A DNA stretch of 64,000 nt from CAYXLW01 sp964466055 (GTDB lineage Bacteria > Patescibacteriota > Gracilibacteria > GCA-2401425), in contig CAYXLW010000004.1 of assembly GCA_964466055.1 (NCBI GenBank), positions 37,723 through 101,722 on the forward strand, read 5' to 3'. Position 1 is the first letter of the stretch; every line of letters begins with the position of its first letter. The notes under the pieces were generated by a model. That model was not told the origin of the DNA and ran no database searches. It saw nothing but the letters and a program-made list of their open reading frames with translations. Shown here in pieces: positions 25,144 to 33,978 of this stretch. The position numbers and the translations under genes are program-made.

Positions 25144-25167
25144 AAAAAAAAGCTACGATGTGTAGCT
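25144..25167 (-). terminator. Intrinsic terminator after rpsF-rpsR
   Basis: AGCTAC/GTAGCT (25151-25167) followed on the minus strand by a run of seven T. Confidence 0.8.
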
Positions 25168-25214
25168 CTTTTAGTGTAAATATTTTTTTCAACGAATCAA
25201 TGAAAAATAATCTA

Positions 25215-25427
25215 TTATCTTGTAAATACTAGTAATCCCATGTGTCTAGCTTTTTTTATAGCATTAGCAAGTTTTGCCTGATATTTTCTACTAACTCCTT
25301 TGTAATAAGATTTCTTTATTTTTCCAAAATAATCAACAAATTTCAAAAGAAGTGGAGTATTTTTATAATTAATTTCATCTTTAGTGCCTTTGAATGGACA
25401 TTTTAAATCTGGACTAACAAATTTCAT
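25215..25427 (-). CDS. rpsR: 30S ribosomal protein S18
   Basis: A 70-residue S18. The typical core is visible: INYKNTPLLLKFVDYFGKI, then SRKYQAKLANAIKKARHMGLL, matching the conserved KKQRxLxxAIKRARxxxLLP segment. S18 binds S6 in the small-subunit platform. It follows rpsF by 22 bp in one operon, without an ssb gene between them. Confidence 0.96.
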   Translation of the reverse strand: MKFVSPDLKCPFKGTKDEINYKNTPLLLKFVDYFGKIKKSYYKGVSRKYQAKLANAIKKARHMGLLVFTR

Positions 25428-25449
25428 GATGTGTCTTAATTAAAAATTA

Positions 25450-26001
25450 TTAGAGAGAAAGTTCTTTTTCTAGAACTTCATTGATTTTATCTTCACTAAC
25501 TTCTTGTGTTGGTTCTTTAACAACTTTAACAACAGGTTTTACTTCAATAGGGGATACTTCTTTATTATCTTTGTCGTCTTTCTCCATCTTTTCCTCAAGT
25601 TGTTTTGCTGTAGTTGCTCTAGTTTTAGGCATAGATTTTTTCTGTCTTTCTTTTCTATCTTCAATATAGTTTTTCATTCCTGTATCATACATCTCTTTTG
25701 TAAATGGTTTTTCATCATTCTCAACTTTTGTTACAAGTGAACGAATAATCCCACCATCTAGTTCTAGATATAATTCTAATTCTTTAATTTTTTGAGAATT
25801 GTACATAAATTGAACTACATAATAATATGCCTCAGTTTCATGTTTAATTTTATAAGCTATATTCATCTTTCCCCAAGACTCCTCATGAACTATTTCAGCT
25901 TTCTCACTTTTCAAATGTTTTATAAAAGAGTTGTACACAGATCGAGCTTCTGACTCAATAAATGTACCTCGGATGGCTAACATAATTTCATATTTTCGCA
26001 T
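25450..26001 (-). CDS. rpsF: 30S ribosomal protein S6 with a long C-terminal extension
   Basis: Residues 1-97 are a standard S6 fold, starting MRKYEIMLAIRG and with the strand AYYYVVQF and GGIIRSLVTKV. The 183-residue total exceeds the usual 95-135. The extra ~80 residues are Lys/Glu-rich with VKPVVKVVKEPTQEV, likely disordered. S6 pairs with S18, encoded next. No Shine-Dalgarno precedes the ATG. Confidence 0.95.
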   Translation of the reverse strand: MRKYEIMLAIRGTFIESEARSVYNSFIKHLKSEKAEIVHEESWGKMNIAYKIKHETEAYYYVVQFMYNSQKIKELELYLELDGGIIRSLVTKVENDEKPFTKEMYDTGMKNYIEDRKERQKKSMPKTRATTAKQLEEKMEKDDKDNKEVSPIEVKPVVKVVKEPTQEVSEDKINEVLEKELSL

Positions 26002-26155
26002 ATTGCTTGGGTTAAACGGGTAAATACCTTTAAATAAAGCTGGTGAATTGTAGTGAAGACTAATCTTAAAATCAAGCCTTTTTCATTAAAAAACTTTGTT
26101 GCTCATTTATTCTTTGGATGGCATACTCGTTTACACTAAATATTAAACGGAAAGT

Positions 26156-27391
26156 ATGGATTTTATAACGTTAATTCTTGTTTTAGGACTAATTACTATT
26201 ATTGTTTGGAAAAACTTTTTTTCTCAAAAAATAGAATCAGATTCACTACAAAAACTTGAAGATGAAAAACAGATTTTAAAAGAACAAGTAACTAGGTTAA
26301 CTCTTGAACTAGAACAAAAAAGTGAAAAAATAGGCGAGTTATCAAAAAATATTGAAAATGAAAAATCTCAAAAAGATGAGTTGTCAGGGAAAAACAAGCA
26401 ACTTTGGATGCAAAATGAGAAATTACAAAGTGAAATTAGTGTGGTAAGAGATAAGTTAACAGAAAAGGATAAAATAATTTCTAAATTTGAAGAAGAAAAA
26501 GAGCGGAGAACAAAAGATTCAGATAAGCGTGTTGAGGATCTTGAAAATTCTCGTAAAGCCTTGGAAGATGAAAGGCAACGTATTCGTAGGGAGGATGAAG
26601 AACGTATTCAAAAGGAAAAGGAAGATCAAAATCGTATTTGGGCTGACCATGAAAATAAGAGTATCTTAAAAATGAAAGATATATGCCAAAAGTCCAATTT
26701 ATCTTTCACTTTTTATGAAAATACAAATCTCCCTGAAAGTTTTGATGGGAAATTAAAACCAGATTTTCTAGTTGAATTTCTAGGGCAACACATTATTTTT
26801 GATGCCAAAATGAACAAGATTGATAGTAAAAATACACTTCAAAATTATCTAAAAGATCAAGCAAAAAGTACTGCAAGGAAAATAAAAGAAAGTAATAATG
26901 CGGATGAAATTTATAAAACCGTATTTTTTGTGGTTCCTTATGTTAAAGATTTAAAGGAAACAACATTTTTTGAAGAAGGGATTGAATTCCATACTATTTC
27001 TCTTGAGGGATTTGAGCCTATCATCTCAACACTAAAGAAAGTTACATATTATGAAAATATAGAAAAAATTGATCCTAAAGAGAGAGAAAACATTGTGAGC
27101 TTAATTGCAGCCTATGATCAGCATATTTCCCATCAAAATGCAGTTAATATACTTTCTTCAATGATGGGGATTCAAGTTGCTCAAAAGAAAGGAGATTTAG
27201 ACCCAGAAATGCAAAAAGAAATTGAAATTGAAAAAAAGAAAATGCGCGTTGAAAATTTTAAGCCTACAGATTTAAAGAGATTAATACAAAATCCAGAAGA
27301 ACAAATAAATGAAATGAAAAACTTAATTTCTTCACAGAAACCGAAGATAGGAAAAGAGGATATTGATGATGCAAAGCAATCTTTATTTTAA
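26156..27391 (+). CDS. rmuC: RmuC-family protein
   Basis: A 411-residue protein: an N-terminal membrane helix (about 2-20), a long coiled coil (about 25-165) of Lys/Glu-rich heptads, and a C-terminal RmuC-type nuclease-fold domain. The latter includes LKPDFLVEFLGQHIIFDAKM, an asparagine/lysine helix and KTVFFVVPYV. RmuC proteins are linked to limiting DNA inversions and recombination; activity is not shown here. It is divergent from rpsF and followed by dispersed palindromic repeats. Confidence 0.82.
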   Translation: MDFITLILVLGLITIIVWKNFFSQKIESDSLQKLEDEKQILKEQVTRLTLELEQKSEKIGELSKNIENEKSQKDELSGKNKQLWMQNEKLQSEISVVRDKLTEKDKIISKFEEEKERRTKDSDKRVEDLENSRKALEDERQRIRREDEERIQKEKEDQNRIWADHENKSILKMKDICQKSNLSFTFYENTNLPESFDGKLKPDFLVEFLGQHIIFDAKMNKIDSKNTLQNYLKDQAKSTARKIKESNNADEIYKTVFFVVPYVKDLKETTFFEEGIEFHTISLEGFEPIISTLKKVTYYENIEKIDPKERENIVSLIAAYDQHISHQNAVNILSSMMGIQVAQKKGDLDPEMQKEIEIEKKKMRVENFKPTDLKRLIQNPEEQINEMKNLISSQKPKIGKEDIDDAKQSLF

Positions 27392-27451
27392 ATGAGAAAT
27401 GAATATTGATGAATGACCAATTAATAAATAGAAATATTATGATGCTTTCTC

Positions 27452-27545
27452 GTCCCGCCAATGCGGGATATTCCGAGATCCATAATCCGCCTTTGGCGGA
27501 TGTCCATCAAGGACAGACTGGACCCCCGCATTCGCGGGAATGACA
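27452..27545. repeat. Cluster of three REP-like palindromes
   Basis: TCCCGC/GCGGGA (27453-27468), ATCCGCC/GGCGGAT (27485-27501) and CCCGC/GCGGG (27525-27538) follow each other, with the GGGAATGACA end also seen at 57039-57050. They are GC-rich islands in AT-rich DNA. Confidence 0.75.
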
Positions 27546-27574
27546 AGTTGAGAATTTTAATTTAATTAATCCAA

Positions 27575-28285
27575 ATGCAAATAAGTGCTGTAAAAACAAA
27601 AATAATTGGAATTGGAGATGATATTTTTGAAAAGTTTTTAGAAACAAAAAAAGAATTAGAAGAAAATAATATTCTTTCTATCTCTTCAAAAATTGTTGCA
27701 CTTTCTCAAAATAGAGTTAGAAATATTTCTGATTATGGGAAAAATGAAGAGGAGGCTAAAGAAGAGTTAATAAAAGAAGAAGCTGATAGAATTTATGAAG
27801 GGAAGTATACTCTTACTTTAAAAAATGGCATTCTTATCCCTTTTGCTGGGATAGATGCTTCGAATGCTCCTAAAGGAAAATTTATTTTATGGCCAGAAAA
27901 TTCTTATGAGTTTGCAAAAGATTTACATAAAAAGCTTTGTGATCATTTCAGAACAAAAAATTTAGGGATAATAATTACAGACTCTCGTTGTCAGCCACTT
28001 AGATGGGGTGTTATTGGTGTTGCTATTGCATGGTATGGTTTTGAAGGTGTTCAGGATTTTCGTGGCGAAAAAGATATTTTTGGCAGACCTCTTGAGCATA
28101 CTCAAAAAGCAGTTGCGGATGAACTTGCTTCTGCCAGTATTTTGGTTCAAGGAGAGGCGAATGAATGTTCTCCTTTTGCTATTATCAAATATGCTCCAGT
28201 GAGTTTTGAAGTTAAGGATGATTTTTTAAGAAAGTCTCATATTGATCCTGAGGAGGATATTTTTAAGAGTGTTTTGAGATTATAA
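27575..28285 (+). CDS. CofE-like gamma-glutamyl ligase
   Basis: A 236-residue protein of the F420-0:gamma-glutamyl ligase family. Visible segments include ISSKIVALSQNR, a GILIPFAGIDASNAP motif, IIITDSRCQPLRWGVIGVAI and a C-terminal ADELASAS. In archaea and actinobacteria CofE adds glutamates to coenzyme F420. No other F420 gene is seen, and homologues in candidate-phylum bacteria are usually labelled as putative folate-metabolism ligases. FolE lies 15 kb away. Substrate is therefore uncertain. Confidence 0.85.
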   Translation: MQISAVKTKIIGIGDDIFEKFLETKKELEENNILSISSKIVALSQNRVRNISDYGKNEEEAKEELIKEEADRIYEGKYTLTLKNGILIPFAGIDASNAPKGKFILWPENSYEFAKDLHKKLCDHFRTKNLGIIITDSRCQPLRWGVIGVAIAWYGFEGVQDFRGEKDIFGRPLEHTQKAVADELASASILVQGEANECSPFAIIKYAPVSFEVKDDFLRKSHIDPEEDIFKSVLRL

Positions 28286-28305
28286 AATCTATTAAATTTC
28301 AATAT

Positions 28306-28911
28306 ATGCCACCTATTATTATTGATATAGATGAGTATAAGTCTTACTTTGAAGGTTATGTTCCTGCACATTCAGAAGATTTTCAATCTTCTTCAGCACA
28401 ATTAGCAAACAAAGAGTTTAATAAAATTATAAAGGATTCTTCCTATCAAGATGTAGTTTTAATGTGTGGAGGAAGTGCTTCAGGGAAAAGTGAGTTTGTT
28501 GAAGAATATGCAGAAGATGCGGACGTTATTATATTTGATAGTACCTTATCAAATGAAAACGGAGCAAAAGTTAAAATAAGAAATATTTTGAGAAAAAAGA
28601 AGAAAATTATAGTTTGTTTTATTTTCCCAAAAAATTTAAGGGACGCATTCTCAGCATTTCAAGGAAGGGATAGAAAAATCCCAGAATATATTTTTTATAA
28701 AACACATGCAGGGGCTAGAGAGACAGTTTTGTGGATTGTCAAAAATTTCAAAGATATTGATGTTTTAATCTATGAAAGTAAGAAAGATGAAAAAATTGAA
28801 AATAGGTTAAAATTTACTCTATTTGAATTTAAATCAAAAAATGAGAAAATTGATTTTTTATTAAGTATTCAATATACTGAAGAAGAAATTTATAAGAAGC
28901 TTGTTAGCTAA
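28306..28911 (+). CDS. P-loop kinase, zeta-toxin-like
   Basis: A 201-residue protein with a Walker A loop GGSASGKS at residues 55-62 and the pattern of small nucleoside or zeta-type kinases: DVIIFDSTL after the P-loop, then a basic stretch and IIVCFIFP. The substrate is unknown. The next gene (DUF2188) starts 7 bp after its stop codon, so the two are probably co-expressed. A toxin-antitoxin pair is possible but unproven. Confidence 0.65.
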   Translation: MPPIIIDIDEYKSYFEGYVPAHSEDFQSSSAQLANKEFNKIIKDSSYQDVVLMCGGSASGKSEFVEEYAEDADVIIFDSTLSNENGAKVKIRNILRKKKKIIVCFIFPKNLRDAFSAFQGRDRKIPEYIFYKTHAGARETVLWIVKNFKDIDVLIYESKKDEKIENRLKFTLFEFKSKNEKIDFLLSIQYTEEEIYKKLVS

Positions 28912-28918
28912 CTTTATT

Positions 28919-29206
28919 ATGAAAAAAATAGCTTTAAATCAGAGAAAACCTAATAATTTAAAGATGAAAGAATACTGTATGTCTGTTCAAAAAGGGCAAC
29001 ATGTTATTCCTTCAAAAGATGGTTGGAAGGTAAAAAAAAGTGGGGCATCTAAAGCAACTAAAATTTTAAACACGCAAGGAGAAGCTGTTGAGGTGGCAAA
29101 AAAAATAGTAAAAAATCAAAAGACAGAACTGTTTATTCATAAAAAAAATGGGCAAATAAGAGAAAGAAATTCTTATGGTAATGATTCATTTCCTCCTAGA
29201 GGATAA
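28919..29206 (+). CDS. DUF2188 domain protein
   Basis: A 95-residue basic protein from ATG at 28919; a TTG at 28901 would overlap the kinase gene. The DUF2188 pattern is clear: HVIPSKDGWKVKKSGASKAT, then TQGEAVEVAKKIVKNQ, TELFIHKKNGQIRE and the ending SYGNDSFPP. The family consists of small proteins of unknown function made of two similar beta-alpha units. It follows the kinase gene directly. Confidence 0.85.
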   Translation: MKKIALNQRKPNNLKMKEYCMSVQKGQHVIPSKDGWKVKKSGASKATKILNTQGEAVEVAKKIVKNQKTELFIHKKNGQIRERNSYGNDSFPPRG

Positions 29207-29372
29207 TCTTTAAGAAAATTTAAGCTTAGCTATAAAGAAGGTATTTTTCAAAATGCTTTTTCTTGCTAAATATCTTATCCAAATATTTTCTTAATTTTTC
29301 AACAAAATACACTCGTAAAATCCTTTTTTTTATGCTAAAATTATACGAGTTTATAATTTAACAAAAACAAAA

Positions 29373-29954
29373 ATGAAACTAAAAATTGGTGTTATGGGGT
29401 CAGCTCAAGGTCCTACAATGGGAAGTGATAACAGTATCCAAAAAGCCAAAGAACTTGGTAAGTGGATTGCAAAAACAGATTGTATTCTTGTTAATGGTGC
29501 ATGTCCTGGTTTACCAAATGAAGCTGCAATAGAAGCAAAAGAAGCAGGAGGGTTTGTTATGGGCATTTCACCTGCATTTTCTGAAAAAGAACATGTTGAA
29601 ATGTATAAATCTCCAGATATTGCTTATGATGTAATCATTTATACTGGACTTGGACTTATGGAAAGAGATATTATTAATATTCGTTCATCAGATGCAATAA
29701 TTACAGTGGGAGGGGGGATTGGAACACTCAATGAATTTACAGTCGCTTATGATGAAGGGAAGATTGTTGGGATTTTAACAGGAACAGGTGGAATTTCTGA
29801 TCATATACCTACAATTTTAAAAATGTGTAACAGAAAACAAACAGATAGAATTATATTTGATAGTGATCCTAGAAAATTAGTTGAAAGTGTAGTTCTTGCT
29901 TTGAAAGAATTGCCACCAGTAATAGTTGAAGATGAAAGAATTGTCAAAGGTTAG
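29373..29954 (+). CDS. LOG-family (lysine-decarboxylase-like) protein
   Basis: A 193-residue Rossmann-fold protein with the LOG motifs: ERD at 97-99 and GGGIGTLNEF at 113-122 (family consensus PGGxGTxxE). Members include cytokinin-activating phosphoribohydrolases and molybdenum-cofactor carrier-like proteins. In bacteria they hydrolyse nucleoside monophosphates or have unknown roles. The start ATG follows an AT-rich leader with no Shine-Dalgarno. It stands alone, followed by AATGA-type repeats. Confidence 0.85.
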   Translation: MKLKIGVMGSAQGPTMGSDNSIQKAKELGKWIAKTDCILVNGACPGLPNEAAIEAKEAGGFVMGISPAFSEKEHVEMYKSPDIAYDVIIYTGLGLMERDIINIRSSDAIITVGGGIGTLNEFTVAYDEGKIVGILTGTGGISDHIPTILKMCNRKQTDRIIFDSDPRKLVESVVLALKELPPVIVEDERIVKG

Positions 29955-30010
29955 AGTAATGAGCAATGATGAATGATCAATGGACAATAAGGAAGAAGAT
30001 AGAATTTGGA
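29955..30010. repeat. Degenerate (AATGA)n intergenic repeat
   Basis: The pattern AATGAGCAATGATGAATGAT occurs here; similar runs follow the genes ending at 27391, 30833 and 31583 and lie near 35765 in inverse orientation. Confidence 0.5.
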
Positions 30011-30134
30011 ATTAAGAATAATGAATAAATCATTGTAAAAATAAATACCTTAATTCAAACTCATTCTTTTTATATAGGTCTTTCAAAAGCCTAAACTAAG
30101 TGTATTATTATTAAATTATAGAAGATATATATTT

Positions 30135-30833
30135 ATGAAAATTGTTAAAGAACTTTTTGGCTTTATATTAACTTTTGTAATAATTTTTGGTGTATCTTTC
30201 GCCTTAATGAATTTTTCAGCAGTGAAAAGTTTAGTTTCATTTCATTTTTTTACTGAAGAAAAGGAAATGTTAAAAGAAACCGTAGGTGAAAAGGAATTAA
30301 AAGAAATCCCATTGCCACCAAAAGGTGCAAAGAAATTAATAAAAAAGGAATTTCCCCCTTTGCATCTATCCGTTACTCCACTTGATTTTCGTCTAGTAAT
30401 TCCCAAGCTTATAAAAAGTGTTCCTTTAGTGGCTATGCCAGATGAGTATATAACAGATGATTTGTGGGGTAAATTTGAAAAAGAAGTTCAAGGTTATCTC
30501 AGAGATGGAGTAGTTCATTATCCTGGGACTGCAAGTCCTGGGCAAATTGGAAATGCTTTTTTTACTGGACATTCATCATACTATCCATGGGATAAAGGTA
30601 ATTTTAAGGATGTTTTTGCGAATTTAAATAAATTGAATATTGGAGATGAGTATATAATTTTCTTTCAACAGAAAAAGTATAGATATCGTGTTGTAGAAAA
30701 AAAGGAGGTTAGTCCTTTGGAAGTTGGGGTTTTAGAACAGCCAGAAAATAAAAAACTTTCAACTCTTATGACTTGTTGGCCATTAGGGACTACATTTAGA
30801 AGATTAATAGTGGTTGCTGAGGATATTACTTAA
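30135..30833 (+). CDS. Sortase
   Basis: A 232-residue membrane-anchored transpeptidase with an N-terminal helix (LFGFILTFVIIFGVSFALM). The catalytic residues are visible: His146 (FTGHSS), Cys214 in LMTCWP (sortase motif TLxTC) and Arg222/223 (TTFRRL). Sortases cleave sorting signals of surface proteins and link them to the wall or to pilins. No substrate with an obvious LPXTG-type signal is seen in this window. A terminator follows. Confidence 0.93.
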   Translation: MKIVKELFGFILTFVIIFGVSFALMNFSAVKSLVSFHFFTEEKEMLKETVGEKELKEIPLPPKGAKKLIKKEFPPLHLSVTPLDFRLVIPKLIKSVPLVAMPDEYITDDLWGKFEKEVQGYLRDGVVHYPGTASPGQIGNAFFTGHSSYYPWDKGNFKDVFANLNKLNIGDEYIIFFQQKKYRYRVVEKKEVSPLEVGVLEQPENKKLSTLMTCWPLGTTFRRLIVVAEDIT

Positions 30834-30955
30834 AATGAATAATGAGGAAGGATCAATGAAAAATTTATAATTGCCATTCCTAACACAAGAATCTATTTAT
30901 ATGATTTTACTGGATTTTTGAATAGTTTGCGGAAAGGAATCAAAAAAATATTTAT

Positions 30956-30984
30956 ACTCTGCCTTGAAAAAGTAGAGTTTTTTT
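30956..30984 (+). terminator. Intrinsic terminator before grpE
   Basis: ACTCT (30956-30960) pairs with AGAGT (30974-30978), with CTT/AAG inside the stem, then seven T. Confidence 0.6.
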
Positions 30985-31019
30985 CTTAATATTCAAAGAG
31001 CAATTTAAATTAACAGAAA

Positions 31020-31583
31020 ATGACAAAAGACCAAAAACAAACTTCAAAAAAAGATGATAATAAAAAAAATGATGTTGATCTTGATGAACTTTTAAAAGAA
31101 GCGCAGGAGGAATCTAGTAAGAGAGAACAAGAAGAGGAAGAAGTATTAGGAAGAGATGAAGAAATTGAGAAGTATAAAGATCAGGTATTAAGAGCTATGG
31201 CTGATTTGCAAAACGTAAAAAGAAGAATGGAACAAGATAGGCAAGACTTTGTTAAATATTCTTCGGCTAAGCTTTTAACAAATTTAATCCCAATTCTCGA
31301 TAATTTTGAAAGAGCATTTGGCAATCTTCCAGATGATATTCAAAATCATGATTGGGTAAGTGGTGTTTCTCAGATAGAGAAATCTTTTGTTGATGCTTTG
31401 AAGAAAGAAGGACTTGAGGAAATTAATCCTAAAAGAGGGGATGATTTTGATACTGCTTTTCATGAGTGTTTAATGCAAGATTCTACCCAACAACAAGGGA
31501 AGGTTGGTCAGTGTATTGAAAAGGGATATAAATTGAAGGATAAAGTTCTACGTGTTGCAAAGGTATCTGTTGGGAATAAATAA
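31020..31583 (+). CDS. grpE: GrpE co-chaperone
   Basis: A 187-residue nucleotide-exchange factor for DnaK. The acidic/lysine-rich start is followed by the long dimer helix (EEIEKYKDQVLRAMADLQNVKRRME) and the conserved head with LIPILDNFERAF, FDTAFHECLM and GYKLKDKVLRVAKVSVG. It helps release ADP from DnaK during heat stress. DnaK and DnaJ are not in the window, and no CIRCE-type operator is visible upstream. Confidence 0.96.
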   Translation: MTKDQKQTSKKDDNKKNDVDLDELLKEAQEESSKREQEEEEVLGRDEEIEKYKDQVLRAMADLQNVKRRMEQDRQDFVKYSSAKLLTNLIPILDNFERAFGNLPDDIQNHDWVSGVSQIEKSFVDALKKEGLEEINPKRGDDFDTAFHECLMQDSTQQQGKVGQCIEKGYKLKDKVLRVAKVSVGNK

Positions 31584-31700
31584 GGTCAATGACCAATGAG
31601 TAATGATCAATGAACAAATTTTCACTGCCATTCCTATGAATACAGGAATCTATTTCTAGACTTTCTGGATTCCTGAATAAATCAGGAATAGCAAAAAAAT
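31584..31700. repeat. AATGA repeats and palindromes between grpE and tRNA-His
   Basis: An AATGA-type run (31585-31615) is followed by ATTCCT/AGGAAT-type inverted words (about 31625-31695), similar to those near 30875-30940 and 50097. Confidence 0.5.
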
Positions 31701-31805
31701 ATTTATCCCAAATAAATCTCTTAAATCGGTATTATTAGGGGAACTTTTTTTGAATATTCTATTGTGAATTGAGCTAAAAAATGTAAACTCTTCCCACTTA
31801 TTTAT

Positions 31806-31883
31806 GGCGAATGTAGCTCAGTTGGTTAGAGCGTCCGGTTGTGGCCCGGAAGGTCGTGGGTTCGAGCCCCATCCTTCGCCCCA
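31806..31883 (+). tRNA. tRNA-His(GTG)
   Basis: A 78-nt cloverleaf including the His-specific extra G(-1) and discriminator C with encoded CCA. Anticodon stem TCCGG/CCGGA surrounds loop TTGTGGC, anticodon GTG. D-arm is GCTCAGTTGGTTAGAGC and T-loop TTCGAGC. Acceptor pair 6-67 is a T-C mismatch. Confidence 0.93.
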
Positions 31884-31891
31884 GAAAAATA

Positions 31892-31920
31892 AATCATCTT
31901 ACTTAGATGGTTTTTTGTTT
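31892..31920 (+). terminator. Terminator after tRNA-His
   Basis: CATCT/AGATG stem with loop TACTT, extended by AAT/GTT-type pairs, then TTTTTT. Confidence 0.65.
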
Positions 31921-31923
31921 TGT

Positions 31924-32793
31924 CTAAAATCCACCATTGAATTCTATTTGATTTCTAGTAAGTGTTATTATCCCAACTGCGACATTATTTTTATCAGACT
32001 TCTTGCCATCATCCCACCAATTTATTGAGCTTTTTTCATGAGTAGAAGTATTTTCTAGTACATTAAGTGTAATGTTCCAATACTTTAATATTCTTTTATC
32101 ATTTCCCATTGTTTCAAAAAATTCTTTAAGATTTTGTATTGCTATGCGTTCAGCAATTACAGCTTTTCCATTTGGCTTCATATACTTAGTCATAAATTCT
32201 AAAGCTGAAATTCTGATTTTACCTAATATTTCTGATAGTATTAAAATACGTTCTGTTCCAGTTAGTTCTTTAATTTCATAAGGATATTGCCAAGCTTGAG
32301 CGGATCCTAAACCAGGAAACAGTAAAGAAGCAGAGTCTATTTTCTGTTCATTAAGTATTTTTTTTGTTACGATTAAATCTCTAATATCATCGCAAATTAA
32401 GGATATTCCTTCATTTATGCTAGGGTAAATGTTCTTATTAGGAGCTAGCCAAATTTTGCCATCTATTAATTCATATTCTCTTAATATTAGGCTTTTTACA
32501 GGGATTCCTAAATTTTGAAATAATTCATCACATTTTTGTATTATTGTATGACTTATTTCAATTCCTAGAATCTTTAATTTTTTTTGGGTTTCATAAATGT
32601 TTTTTAAAAAAATTCCTGTTCCAATTCCTAGATCTACATGAATTCCAGATTCACTTAATTCAAGCATTTTTAATACTTCGGAATATATTCCGTTTGTTTC
32701 CCATTTTTCAGATTCTTTTTCCCAATCAGTGAAATATTTTTCATCGAGATTTTGATATACTGTAGCAACAGTTTCTTGGTCCATATATGCCAA
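31924..32793 (-). CDS. Class I SAM-dependent methyltransferase
   Basis: A 289-residue protein with motif I VDLGIGTGIFLKN at about residues 54-66 and an acidic second strand end (LGIEIS), typical for binding S-adenosylmethionine. The rest is not close to a named family. The C-terminal part (KSSINWWDDGKKSD) is unusual. Met4 is an alternative start. It is convergent with tRNA-His. Substrate is unknown. Confidence 0.75.
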   Translation of the reverse strand: MAYMDQETVATVYQNLDEKYFTDWEKESEKWETNGIYSEVLKMLELSESGIHVDLGIGTGIFLKNIYETQKKLKILGIEISHTIIQKCDELFQNLGIPVKSLILREYELIDGKIWLAPNKNIYPSINEGISLICDDIRDLIVTKKILNEQKIDSASLLFPGLGSAQAWQYPYEIKELTGTERILILSEILGKIRISALEFMTKYMKPNGKAVIAERIAIQNLKEFFETMGNDKRILKYWNITLNVLENTSTHEKSSINWWDDGKKSDKNNVAVGIITLTRNQIEFNGGF

Positions 32794-32939
32794 ATAAAAG
32801 ATGTTATAATACAGCTTTTTTATTAAAAGTCAATTATTAATTATGCTTTTTTCTCAAAAACATAAATGTTATTAAAAACAAAAATTATAACTAAAACGTT
32901 AGAAAAATATTCTTTAGTTTTACTTTACTTTAAGTATTC

Positions 32940-33878
32940 TTAAAAAATAAATTCTTTTTTTTCTCCTAAGTATTCACATATAAATACAATATTTCTTTCT
33001 TTAATTCTCTTAAATTTAAATATCTGTTCAATAGCCTTTTTCTTTATCTCTTCAACATCTTTATCATCTAAAAATAATGTAATAGCATGAGGTCCTGGGA
33101 TATCTTTCATTTTTATGAAAAAGTGTTCAGGTTTTTGCAAAGTTTCCATTTTATCAGAGTCTTCTTTATCACGAGCTACAATAATTAAAGTATCGTCTAC
33201 CCAAATATGTCTTCCAACTTGCATAAAACCCATTACTTCAGATTTTGCTTCAGGATGTTTTTGAAGCAATGTTCTTAACTTGTCTGAAAATTCCTTAGTC
33301 GTAAGTTTGCATCCTCCTGCTGGTGATGGGAATTCCTTAATCCCAAACTTTTTAGCTAACTCCAATTGAGGCTTTCGTCCTTTTCCTTTTAAATCTAATA
33401 ATTTTTTTCTATCTACTAATCCTTTTTTTTCATATTCTGTTTCAGGTAATACAAGAGCAGATAATGGACGTAATATTTTGTCTTCTAATCCTGCTATTTT
33501 TTCTACAATCTTTAACGATTTAGAATTTTGACTCATTGGTCTTTGTCCCAAAACTTCACCAGTAGCAATAATATCAAAACCTTCTTCCTCCATAATTTCT
33601 TTTGCTTTTTTAAACATGAATCCATGACAATCAATACAAGGATTCATATTTTTCCCATGTCCATGTTTAGGATTTTTAATAATTTCTAAATGCTCATCTG
33701 AAACTTCTTTTACAATAAGTTTTATTCCTAATTGTTCGGCAGCTTTTTTTGCATTATTTTCGCCAAAAAATGGTGTTTTGAAGCAAAGTCCAGTTACTTC
33801 AATTCCTTGTTCTTGAAGAACTCTTATAGATAGAGTTGAATCTAATCCACCAGATAATAAATTTAATGATCGTATCAT
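32940..33878 (-). CDS. PP-loop ATPase, tRNA thiouridylation-type
   Basis: A 312-residue protein with the PP-loop SGGLDST at 9-15 and a fixed pattern of the MnmA/ThiI-related family often named tRNA (5-methylaminomethyl-2-thiouridylate)-methyltransferase: KNMNPCIDCHGFM, ATGEVLGQRPMSQN, then FPSPAGGCKLT. The conserved cysteines (CxxC and GGC) suit sulfur transfer. The last ~100 residues form an extra domain. The likely role is ATP activation of a tRNA base for thiolation; the exact target is unknown. Confidence 0.8.
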   Translation of the reverse strand: MIRSLNLLSGGLDSTLSIRVLQEQGIEVTGLCFKTPFFGENNAKKAAEQLGIKLIVKEVSDEHLEIIKNPKHGHGKNMNPCIDCHGFMFKKAKEIMEEEGFDIIATGEVLGQRPMSQNSKSLKIVEKIAGLEDKILRPLSALVLPETEYEKKGLVDRKKLLDLKGKGRKPQLELAKKFGIKEFPSPAGGCKLTTKEFSDKLRTLLQKHPEAKSEVMGFMQVGRHIWVDDTLIIVARDKEDSDKMETLQKPEHFFIKMKDIPGPHAITLFLDDKDVEEIKKKAIEQIFKFKRIKERNIVFICEYLGEKKEFIF

Positions 33879-33978
33879 AATAGAAGAATAGAGGATTAGG
33901 AGAGGGAATGAATTACGAATTAAAAACTACGAATTATATAAATTCTCAGTTATCTAAAGTAAGTTCTTAGTTCTTCTT

